The translations under genes and the position numbers were made by a program. 10,734 nt of DNA. Origin: an uncultured Dorea sp. (GTDB lineage Bacteria; Bacillota; Clostridia; Lachnospirales; Lachnospiraceae). How positions within the stretch are numbered: position 1 is the first letter of the stretch; every line of letters starts with the position of its first letter. Shown piece by piece: positions 1-6,648 of this stretch. A model generated the notes under the pieces. That model was not told the DNA's origin and did no database searches. It saw only the letters and a program-made list of their open reading frames with translations. The stretch lies in assembly GCA_910577685.1 (NCBI GenBank), contig CAJTOH010000071.1, forward strand, positions 1 through 10,734. The letters run 5' to 3'.

Positions 1-1
1 A

Positions 2-715
2 ATTTCTTTTCCTGCACGATATTCAGTTGTCAATTTTCAGTTAGAATCACATTCATTGAAATTCCGAAAAGTTATTTATTACAACGGTTTTAGACCGATA
101 AATCAATATAAATATTCTTTTAAAACGGGGAGCAAGTTCCTGTCCGGGTTGAAGGCGTTGCATAAGGCGGGAAATCTCACCTATGAGGGAGAGTCAGCCA
201 GATACCGCAACCAATATGAATTTCAGGAAATGCTGAATATCTGCTACGGAAAAAACTGGGTTACGGATATCAGGGAGTCTTATGCTGGAGCGGAGACCGT
301 GATGCATTACCTTGGGCGTTACACACACCGCATAGCGATCAGCAACAGCCGAATACTGCGCATGGATGGGGAGACTGTGACCATAAAGGTAAAAGATTAC
401 AAAAATGGCGGCCAGTGGAAAGAACTGACTCAGGATGGCATTGAGTTTGTCCGTCGTTTTCTGATGCATGTTCCTCCGAAAGGTTTTGTCAGGATACGAC
501 ATTATGGGATCTTAAGCAGCCAGAACAAGCGGAAGCTACTCCCCATATGCAGGAATCTGATCGGCTGCCGTGAGTTTCTAAGACGGTTCAGGAAAGATGA
601 CAAGGCGCAGGCAATCAGGATACTGTACAAAAAGGATGTCACCATATGCCCATGCTGCGGCGGGTCCATGTCCTATGAAGCCACTGAACGCGCTCCCAAA
701 AGAAACAGCGCCTGA
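2..715 (+). pseudogene. IS91-family (Y2) transposase, C-terminal fragment
   Basis: This is the C-terminal part of a rolling-circle type transposase of the IS91/ISCR group. The recognisable signatures, numbered from the TTG at 56, are HYLGRYTHRIAISN (residues 84-97), PKGFVRIRHYGIL (about 141-153) and a C-terminal CPCCGG cysteine cluster near 198-203. The frame is open to the left edge of the window, so the protein could continue outside it. However, the encoded residues before about position 130 do not look like the family and the DNA there is AT-rich, while family-like sequence begins at SKFLSGLKALHK. The TTG at 56 has no convincing ribosome binding site. I infer a 5'-truncated or rearranged, non-functional copy. 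The catalytic tyrosine region, the N-terminal zinc finger and the HUH motif would lie upstream and are absent here. The family assignment is fairly sure; whether the copy is intact cannot be decided from the window. Confidence 0.75.
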
Positions 716-887
716 CCGTAAAACAACTGGATATAGAACATAAGATTTGGGGGTAAGGGGGAAGTATACCCTAAGCGGGGAAAACTTGTCAGAAATTCTA
801 TGGAAAAATAGCTGAAATAGCCGTCAGCCGATGGAAACGGGAGTCATTGAATCCCCATACCGGACGCGACTTTGTTCAATTCGGAAA
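716..887. mobile_element. Non-coding tail of the IS91-like remnant, possible element end
   Basis: No gene is visible between the transposase stop and the hairpin at 888. Two small inverted repeats lie close together. A 7-bp stem with one mismatch (839-845 with 849-855, GGGAGTC against GAATCCC) overlaps a 6-bp pair ATTGAA/TTCAAT (846-851 with 875-880). IS91-type elements end downstream of the transposase in a short conserved end with a hairpin, so this could be that end. I have no second copy to compare, so the boundary is a guess. Confidence 0.3.
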
Positions 888-951
888 AACCGAAAGTGTG
901 CTGAATAAGGGGGCAAAAAAGATTGCCCTCTTATTCAGCACACTTTCGGTT
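888..951 (-). terminator. Rho-independent terminator of the GH32 operon
   Basis: The arms 888-916 and 923-951 pair over 29 bp with only one G-T mismatch (910 with 929) and leave a 6-base loop, AAAAGA. Read on the minus strand the stem ends in a short T-run (complement of 885-889), and it starts 29 bases past the stop of the GH32 gene at 980. This fits a terminator for the leftward operon. On the plus strand the stem is followed only by TTCTTTCC, so it may also stop rightward transcription from the transposase weakly. The stem is unusually long for a terminator. Confidence 0.8.
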
Positions 952-979
952 CTTTCCTTAGTAATTCTATTTCATTACA

Positions 980-2461
980 TTATAGCTCATATTTCACAAC
1001 ATCTATTTTTGCCGTTCCATCTGCAAAAAATGAGATTCCATCCGCCTCTTGCTTCGTATACATGGTAGCCGTCAGCACCTGCTCTCCGTCGCCGACAAAT
1101 ACTTCCACGCTAAAACGGTCCAATATAATTCTTAATCTCAGCTCACCGTTCGGATTATTGACCAGAGCGCGCCGCTGATGGATAATGGCTCTTCTGGAAC
1201 CGGAGAATTTCCGGTCTACCTTAAGGATCGACTCCCGCGGGCGGAAACTCAGGGAAGTATAGCATGTATCATCCTGCGCAAAGCGGACGGCGAATTTCTG
1301 ATACAGATCTTCCACGTCAACCGGACGGACGGCCAGCTCCATATCCACTCTTCTGCCTTTCATACCATCCAGCTTTACGACTCCCGATACCGCAACATCC
1401 GTATACTCTACTTTACCATGCCGCATTGCATCCAGTTCCCTGACCGGTCTCTGGTACAGCCTGCCGTTTTTCAGAGACAGCTCCCTTGGAAGGCTCATCT
1501 GGCCAAACCACGGATCTTCCGGCGAACGCATGCTGCAGGAATCCCAGTTCTGCATCCAGCCGATCATGATCCGGCGTCCATCCGGCGCCAATACGGTCTG
1601 CGGCGCATAAAAATCAATCCCATAGTCAACGGACTGGTTATGCATTTCAATAAATGCGCCGTCTTCCTCGTTATAATCACCGACCATACAGAGCGTCCCA
1701 TTGCCATTATGGTATTCAAATCCCTGCGGCAGCATATCCTGCGGGCTTGTCAGCAACACCCATTTCCCGTCCAGCTCAAAGAAATCCGGGCACTCCCACA
1801 TCTTCCCAAACCGTCCGTGGTTGGACGCCAGCACGCTTTTAAACTTCCAGTGAAATCCATCAGCGCTGTTATACAGCAAGATCTGCCCGCTTCCGTCCGC
1901 CGGGCGGTTCCCTACGACGCACGCATAGGTTCCGTCCGCTTTCTTCCACATCTTGGGATCGCGGAAGTCAAACCTGCTGCTGCCCTCCGGGATATCCTTT
2001 TCACCAATCACAGGATTCTGCGCATACTTTTCATAATCAACCCCGTCGCCTACGGCAATACATTGCGTCTGCACTTCCTTGTAGATATCGCGTTCCTCAT
2101 GCTCTTTTAACACACCGGTATACATCAGCAGATGCCTTCCGTCCGGAAGCGCCACCGCACTTCCGGAAAAACATCCGTCCCTGTCATACGCCTCGTCCGG
2201 TGCCAGAGCACAAGGAAGATATTCCCAATGAAGCAGGTCGTTACTCACCGCATGCCCCCAGTGCATGGGCCCCCATTTCGATTCATAGGGATAATACTGG
2301 TAAAACATGTGGTACTGCCCCTTATAGTAAGAAAAGCCATTGGGGTCATTCATCCAGCCTGTACGTGGAGTCAGGTGGAAATCGGGACGCTCCTCTTCTC
2401 TGATTAACTTTCCGGAAGCTTCTTCATATTTTCGCGCTTCACGTAATGTCTGACTTGTCAT
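980..2461 (-). CDS. GH32 beta-fructofuranosidase (sucrose/fructo-oligosaccharide hydrolase)
   Basis: A 493-residue glycoside hydrolase family 32 enzyme that should release fructose from sucrose or short fructans. All three catalytic motifs are visible: WMNDPNG at 36-42 (nucleophile Asp39), FRDP at 166-169 (transition-state stabiliser Asp168) and WECPDF at 222-227 (acid/base Glu223). The five-bladed propeller fills roughly residues 25-340 and a beta-sandwich follows, ending near FFADGTAKIDVV. There is no signal peptide, so it acts in the cytosol on imported sugar. Its length is typical of the sacA/scrB group. The ATG at 2461 has an AAGGAAG site 8 bases upstream. It is the last gene of the operon, 76 bases after the binding-protein gene. 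Because uptake is by an ABC transporter rather than a PTS, the substrate should be unphosphorylated, so a sucrose-6-phosphate hydrolase name would mislead. The exact chain-length preference cannot be read from the sequence. Confidence 0.93.
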   Translation of the reverse strand: MTSQTLREARKYEEASGKLIREEERPDFHLTPRTGWMNDPNGFSYYKGQYHMFYQYYPYESKWGPMHWGHAVSNDLLHWEYLPCALAPDEAYDRDGCFSGSAVALPDGRHLLMYTGVLKEHEERDIYKEVQTQCIAVGDGVDYEKYAQNPVIGEKDIPEGSSRFDFRDPKMWKKADGTYACVVGNRPADGSGQILLYNSADGFHWKFKSVLASNHGRFGKMWECPDFFELDGKWVLLTSPQDMLPQGFEYHNGNGTLCMVGDYNEEDGAFIEMHNQSVDYGIDFYAPQTVLAPDGRRIMIGWMQNWDSCSMRSPEDPWFGQMSLPRELSLKNGRLYQRPVRELDAMRHGKVEYTDVAVSGVVKLDGMKGRRVDMELAVRPVDVEDLYQKFAVRFAQDDTCYTSLSFRPRESILKVDRKFSGSRRAIIHQRRALVNNPNGELRLRIILDRFSVEVFVGDGEQVLTATMYTKQEADGISFFADGTAKIDVVKYEL

Positions 2462-2537
2462 AAATATTTCTTCCTTTCATTCTAATTATATACCAGCGTA
2501 CAGCAGTCAGGATATTAACATACCCAAGGGCATTACT

Positions 2538-4277
2538 CTATTTATTCTCCGCTATACTTGCATTATACGAATCCAGATATCCCTGGAACAATTCCAGATA
2601 TTCGCTCAACCCATACGCCTCAAGCTTATCCAGATATTTTTCCCAATCCTTATCCGTAAAGCCATTCATGATCCAATCCGCCTTCTTCGCTTTGATCTCC
2701 TTATGGATATCCGCCTGCAGATTCGAGAACCTCTCCGTATCCTCTCGGCTCATGAAAATATTCGGATATACATACTCCTTATTCATATCAGGCGTATAGT
2801 ACTCCTTGATCCAGTCCAGACGGTACTGCGCATCGTCCGGACAGGTCACATACACGTCATAATATTCATCCAGAATGGCAAGCGGGCCTCCTACCGCTTC
2901 CGCCTCCCTTACCTCTACCGGGGACGCGTCGCCTAACGGCGCATGCTTTAACATATCCTCACCGTCGGCATTCTTGCCCATCTCGAAGATATCAAAATCA
3001 TCGTCCTCACCATATGTTCCCCAGTTGTTCTGCGGAGACTGCAGCGGCGCATACATCTGATCCAGCCATGCGCATACCAGCGCCGGATTCTCTGCCACAG
3101 AGGTCACCACGCAGCGTCCCCGGTTGAATCCGCTGGTGAATGAGCCGTTCTCAGGCGTCAGGTTCCGCGTATCTGCCGTCAGAACCGGAAGAGGAACCCA
3201 GTCCTTCAAGTTGTCGATGTTCCCTACATCCCAGCTAAAACATACGCCGTAACGCCCGGACTTACCCTTGGATACATAGGTAGACCATTCCTGTGTAAAC
3301 GCCTCCGGATCGATCAGATCTTCCTCGTACAGCTTATGCAGCCACTCGATTCCTTCTTTATAGCCTTCCTGCGTGGCGCAGCAGATCACTTCCTGATCAT
3401 CCGTCACCACAATATGTCTGCCGTTATTCTTATCCTTATCAACGTCCCCGTATCCTTCTCCGAAACCATTGATCAGGATTCCCATATCCTCGTTACCACT
3501 ATTCACCATACAGGACATGGGAATAATGCTCCCTTCAATCCCGAATTTCTTTTGAAGCTTTGACGCATTGTCCCGAAATGCAATCAGTACCTCTTCGAAT
3601 TCATCCACCGTCTCCGGAATCTCAAGATCCAGAAAATCCAGCCATTTCTTATTGATAAAGCTCATGTTCCCGACGCTCTGTATTGCCGTCTTGCCGGAAC
3701 CAAGCTGCTCGATCCACGGCAAAGCCCAGATATGCCCGTTTACATCCGTACACATCGTCCGGTATTCCGGATATTTGTCAAAAGCCGCTTTCAGATTCGG
3801 CATATAGGCGTCAATATATTCCTCCACCGGGATAATCGCTCCATAATCCGCATATTTCAACAGATTGCTGTCTGTAAAATCCGCCGAAAAAATAAAGTCC
3901 GTCAGCTTATTAGGATCGGACATGTTCAAGGAGATCTTATCCGGCCACTGATCGGACTGTATCGCCGTCCAGTTAATCTCCACGTTGGTCTGCTCCTGCA
4001 GACGCTTAAAAATCGTCCGGTTATTCGGCTCTGATTCCGTATTTGCCGGATAACTGATCATACCCGTCAGAGTCGTCTTTTCCTTAAGCGGAAATTCCAA
4101 CTCCGCCTCATCCACCGGCCGGAATGTACCGTCATTAATCTTTACCTTACCTCCGCATCCTGCAAGGGAAACCGCCATGCACATTGTAAGCGCTAAGGCC
4201 GCGGTTCGCTTTCCATACCTGCGTCCGGACTTATATCCGAATCCATTTCCCAATCTGTCACTCAATCTATTTCTCAT
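2538..4277 (-). CDS. LplA-type extracellular sugar-binding lipoprotein
   Basis: A 579-residue solute-binding protein of a carbohydrate ABC importer (CUT1 type, large LplA/YtcQ-like class). The frame extends to 4322, but the ATG at 4277 is preferred because AAGGAGGC lies 6 bases in front of it. From this start a basic stretch (KSGRRYGKR, 16-24) and a hydrophobic segment (25-40) lead to the lipobox SLAGC with Cys41. The mature protein would be lipid-anchored on the outer face of the membrane. The body is typical of the class: ITSYP-like start, a TDFIFSADF region, WALPWIEQ, and a C-terminal DYYTPD-like segment (KEYYTPDMNKEYVYPN). It is encoded third, 55 bases after the second permease gene, and just before the GH32 gene, which points to a fructose-containing ligand. 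Ligand identity is inferred from context only. Confidence 0.9.
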   Translation of the reverse strand: MRNRLSDRLGNGFGYKSGRRYGKRTAALALTMCMAVSLAGCGGKVKINDGTFRPVDEAELEFPLKEKTTLTGMISYPANTESEPNNRTIFKRLQEQTNVEINWTAIQSDQWPDKISLNMSDPNKLTDFIFSADFTDSNLLKYADYGAIIPVEEYIDAYMPNLKAAFDKYPEYRTMCTDVNGHIWALPWIEQLGSGKTAIQSVGNMSFINKKWLDFLDLEIPETVDEFEEVLIAFRDNASKLQKKFGIEGSIIPMSCMVNSGNEDMGILINGFGEGYGDVDKDKNNGRHIVVTDDQEVICCATQEGYKEGIEWLHKLYEEDLIDPEAFTQEWSTYVSKGKSGRYGVCFSWDVGNIDNLKDWVPLPVLTADTRNLTPENGSFTSGFNRGRCVVTSVAENPALVCAWLDQMYAPLQSPQNNWGTYGEDDDFDIFEMGKNADGEDMLKHAPLGDASPVEVREAEAVGGPLAILDEYYDVYVTCPDDAQYRLDWIKEYYTPDMNKEYVYPNIFMSREDTERFSNLQADIHKEIKAKKADWIMNGFTDKDWEKYLDKLEAYGLSEYLELFQGYLDSYNASIAENK

Positions 4278-4332
4278 CGTCTGCCTCCTTCTTATTATAA
4301 CCGTCTGCAACCATTCAAGCAAGCAATTCCGC

Positions 4333-5235
4333 TTATCCTTTTACGGCGCCGGCCATGATTCCGCTGTCAAAATATTTCTGGAAGAACGGATACATGATCA
4401 GAAGCGGTAAACTGGAAATAATAATGGTTGCGTATTTCAGAAGCTCTGCAAGCTGCGCCCGCGCCGCCGTGCTCTGCATATCTGCAATCATACCGGATTC
4501 CGGCTGGTTCTGGATCAAGATGGAACGCAGGACAAGCTGCAGAGGCTGTTTTGCAGAATCGTTTAAGTAGATCATTGCGTCAAAGTAGCTGTTCCACATG
4601 GCAACAAACTGCCACAGTACGAGAACGGCGATGACAGGCGTACATACCGGAAGCAGGATCTTGAAGAAAAACGTCAGCTCGCTTGCCCCGTCTACATCCG
4701 CCGCCTCACGAAGTTCCTGCGGGATTCCTCTGTAGTAGGTCCGCGCAATGGTCATATTCCACACGCTGAAAGCGCCTGGGAGGATCACTGCCCACATGCT
4801 GTCCACAAGCCCCAGATTACTTACGATCAAATATGTAGGAATCAAGCCGCCTCCAAAAAACATAGTGATCATGAATATAACATTGAAGAATCCTTTTCCT
4901 CTGAAATCTGCCCTTGACAGCGGGTAGGCTGCCAGAAGCGTCACTACTACAGATACAACCGTAAACACTACGGAATAGATAATCGCATTTTTAAATCCGA
5001 TCCAGATCTGGCCGTTCGTCATGACACGTTCATAAGCAGTCGTTGTCCATTTGCTGAAATCAAAGGTAATTCCCTTGTTCTGCAGTGTAATGGGATCCAT
5101 GAAGGATGCAACAATAATATATATCATCGGTACAATAATCGCAATCACAAACAGTCCCAGCAGCACATATCCGACCGTCAGCAGCACCTTATCCTGTCTC
5201 GAATATCTTGTAAATAAACTCTTTTTCTTATTCAC
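4333..5235 (-). CDS. ABC sugar transporter permease, YtcP/LplC (CUT1) type
   Basis: A 300-residue inner-membrane permease, about the usual length for the family. Hydrophobic segments appear near residues 18-45, 84-105, 116-138, 145-163, 198-215 and 265-285, giving about six membrane spans. The cytoplasmic EAA loop that docks onto the ATPase is clear at 174-184 (ELREAADVDGA). The C-terminus SGIMAGAVKG is a hallmark of this subfamily. The start is a GTG at 5235, nine bases after AAGGAGGT. An ATG seven bases upstream (5242) is out of frame and would make only a four-residue peptide overlapping this start. It pairs with the upstream permease, whose stop lies 15 bases away, to form the channel for the lipoprotein encoded next. 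Confidence 0.93.
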   Translation of the reverse strand: MNKKKSLFTRYSRQDKVLLTVGYVLLGLFVIAIIVPMIYIIVASFMDPITLQNKGITFDFSKWTTTAYERVMTNGQIWIGFKNAIIYSVVFTVVSVVVTLLAAYPLSRADFRGKGFFNVIFMITMFFGGGLIPTYLIVSNLGLVDSMWAVILPGAFSVWNMTIARTYYRGIPQELREAADVDGASELTFFFKILLPVCTPVIAVLVLWQFVAMWNSYFDAMIYLNDSAKQPLQLVLRSILIQNQPESGMIADMQSTAARAQLAELLKYATIIISSLPLLIMYPFFQKYFDSGIMAGAVKG

Positions 5236-5250
5236 CTTGCATGCACCTCC

Positions 5251-6201
5251 TTAGATTCCCTGTCCGTCATTCATCTTCGCCACGATCTTATTTACGACGA
5301 TCAGAAGGATGACGTTAATCACGGTATTAAACAGGCCTACTGCGGTTGAAAAGCTGTAATCACCGTCGATCAGACCTTTTCTGTATACATATGTAGCAAT
5401 AATCTCAGACGCGGGAAGGTTCAGGTCCGTCTGCAGTGCATAGGCTTTCTCAAAACCGATGCTCATGATGTTTCCTGCCTGAAGGATGAACTGGATCACA
5501 ACCATATCTTTTATTGCCGGCCATTCTACCGTCCGGATCTGCTGCAGGATATTCGCGCCGTCCATAACCGCAGCCTCCCGAAGTTCCTGGCTTGCGTTGG
5601 ACAGGGACGCCGTGTACATGATAGACGCCCAGCCGGCCCCCTGCCAGATACCGCTGATGATATAGATGGATCGGAACGCCTCCGGCATGGTCATGAAATT
5701 AATGTCGGTTCCAAGCAGCAGGTTCACAGGTCCTGTCACAGAAAGGAATATCCGCACGATACCACAGAGTACGATTACTGACACAAAGTTCGGAAGATAA
5801 AGCACTAACTGAATTTTTTTCTTAATACCCGCACTCTGAATCCGGTTCAGCAAAAGCGCAAGTATAATTGGAACCGGGAATCCCCACAACAGGCTGTATA
5901 CGCTTAACTTCAATGTATTTACAAGATACCTCATGAAGTCGGGGGATGACAGGAATCTTGTAAAATGCTTAAATCCTACCCACTCGCTTCCCGAGACTCC
6001 CTTAAACGGATTGTAATCTTGAAAAGCAATCAGTATTCCGCTCATAGGCGCATACTTAAAAATCAGCGTCAGCAATAATGCCGGCATTAGGAATATCAGA
6101 TAAAGCTGCCAGTGCTGCCTGATATACACCAGCGTATTGTGAAATCCGGTATCCTTGCTTCCCTGTTTTCCATTTGAAACAGTTTTTGAATTAGTTGTCA
6201 T
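5251..6201 (-). CDS. ABC sugar transporter permease, LplB (CUT1) type
   Basis: First gene of the leftward operon, encoding a 316-residue membrane permease. The frame is open to 6369, but the ATG at 6201 is chosen because AAAGGAGG sits 6 bases before it, and the extra 56 residues are charged, low in family resemblance and encoded by AT-rich leader DNA. The subfamily signature follows the first span: FKYAPMSGILIAFQDYNPFKG (about 48-68). The EAA loop is at 206-216 (ELREAAVMDGA). About six membrane spans are visible. The C-terminus NKIVAKMNDGQGI is typical of LplB-like proteins. It should pair with the next permease. No nucleotide-binding protein is encoded with them, so a shared ATPase elsewhere is expected. 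Confidence 0.92.
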   Translation of the reverse strand: MTTNSKTVSNGKQGSKDTGFHNTLVYIRQHWQLYLIFLMPALLLTLIFKYAPMSGILIAFQDYNPFKGVSGSEWVGFKHFTRFLSSPDFMRYLVNTLKLSVYSLLWGFPVPIILALLLNRIQSAGIKKKIQLVLYLPNFVSVIVLCGIVRIFLSVTGPVNLLLGTDINFMTMPEAFRSIYIISGIWQGAGWASIMYTASLSNASQELREAAVMDGANILQQIRTVEWPAIKDMVVIQFILQAGNIMSIGFEKAYALQTDLNLPASEIIATYVYRKGLIDGDYSFSTAVGLFNTVINVILLIVVNKIVAKMNDGQGI

Positions 6202-6282
6202 AATTTCCTCCTTTCTCTCAAATCCCTTCATCTTCTGCACATCTTTACTCCCATTTCCCTCTTCAGTCTCCTTCCCTTTACA

Positions 6283-6293
6283 ATTTGTGCATT
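6283..6293. repeat. Copy 1 of ATTTGTGCATT
   Basis: This 11-base sequence recurs exactly at 6498-6508, inside the promoter that faces the regulator gene. Here it abuts the 20-bp palindrome. One copy near each divergent promoter suggests a shared regulatory site, although chance is possible in AT-rich DNA. Confidence 0.4.
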
Positions 6294-6313
6294 TGTAAAA
6301 TATATATTTTACA
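6294..6313. promoter_or_regulatory. Perfect 20-bp palindrome, candidate operator
   Basis: TGTAAAATATATATTTTACA is its own reverse complement. Its left half also pairs with an upstream TTTACAA (6277-6283), forming TTTACAA-N8-TTTGTAAA (6277-6299), so three TTTACA/TGTAAA half-sites lie within 37 bases. The site sits just downstream of the proposed promoter of the ABC operon, suitable for repression by the divergently encoded LacI protein. Binding by that protein is inference. Confidence 0.5.
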
Positions 6314-6337
6314 TTATTTTGAGATTTGCATACTATA

Positions 6338-6366
6338 TTTATATCATTATTTTTACGTTCAGTCAA
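6338..6366 (-). promoter_or_regulatory. Probable sigma-A promoter of the ABC/GH32 operon
   Basis: On the minus strand TTGACT (6366-6361) and TATAAA (6343-6338) are separated by 17 bases. Transcription would start near 6331, giving a leader of about 130 nt before the permease ATG at 6201. The 20-bp palindrome at 6294-6313 lies roughly 18-37 bases downstream of that start. Confidence 0.6.
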
Positions 6367-6387
6367 CATATTTTTGCTATTTGCATA

Positions 6388-6404
6388 TTTTTATTTTTAC
6401 ATTT
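6388..6404. repeat. Copy 1 of a 17-bp direct repeat
   Basis: TTTTTATTTTTACATTT occurs here and again at 6470-6486, 82 bases apart. The second copy runs into the TTGACA box of the rightward promoter. It ends in the TTTACA half-site also found in the palindrome. The T-rich part is low complexity, so only the TACATTT end is informative. Confidence 0.4.
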
Positions 6405-6469
6405 TAAATTAGATATACATTCTGAACAAAATATTTCTCTGTAATCTTATTAAAAAAAATCTCTAAATT

Positions 6470-6486
6470 TTTTTATTTTTACATTT
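6470..6486. repeat. Copy 2 of the 17-bp direct repeat
   Basis: Exact match to 6388-6404. It overlaps the first two bases of the -35 box at 6485-6490, so a protein bound here could affect transcription of the regulator gene. Confidence 0.4.
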
Positions 6487-6513
6487 GACACATAATTATT
6501 TGTGCATTATAAT
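6485..6513 (+). promoter_or_regulatory. Consensus sigma-A promoter of the LacI regulator operon
   Basis: TTGACA (6485-6490) and TATAAT (6508-6513) are both exact consensus and are spaced by the ideal 17 bases. Transcription should begin near 6520, leaving a leader of about 130 nt before the ATG at 6649. The spacer contains the second copy of ATTTGTGCATT (6498-6508), which suggests autoregulation. Confidence 0.8.
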
Positions 6514-6648
6514 ATAAACAACACATCACTTAACCATACAAAGTCAAGATAAACAATCCTGGCATATATTCAAAAAGAAATGCTCTAAAGAATCATGCTA
6601 AGAAATTATGTAAAACCATATAAAAGAATCATGTAGAAGGAGGAGCAA

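Noticed and set aside
847..1068. 73-codon plus-strand frame over the terminator
   Set aside because: It starts inside the possible element end, runs through the hairpin and into the antisense of GH32, and has a translation without family features.
1178..2110. 310-codon plus-strand open frame opposite the GH32 gene
   Set aside because: It lies fully antisense to a GH32 gene with all catalytic motifs. Its translation is rich in His, Arg, Pro and Ile and resembles no family, and there is no promoter or ribosome binding site.
6277..6313. CcpA (cre) site
   Set aside because: The palindrome lacks the central CG and the conserved C/G positions of cre sites, so carbon catabolite control cannot be claimed from it.
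6202..6369. 56-codon N-terminal extension of the first permease
   Set aside because: The extension is encoded by leader DNA, contains the candidate operator and does not look like the family. The ATG at 6201 has a strong ribosome binding site.
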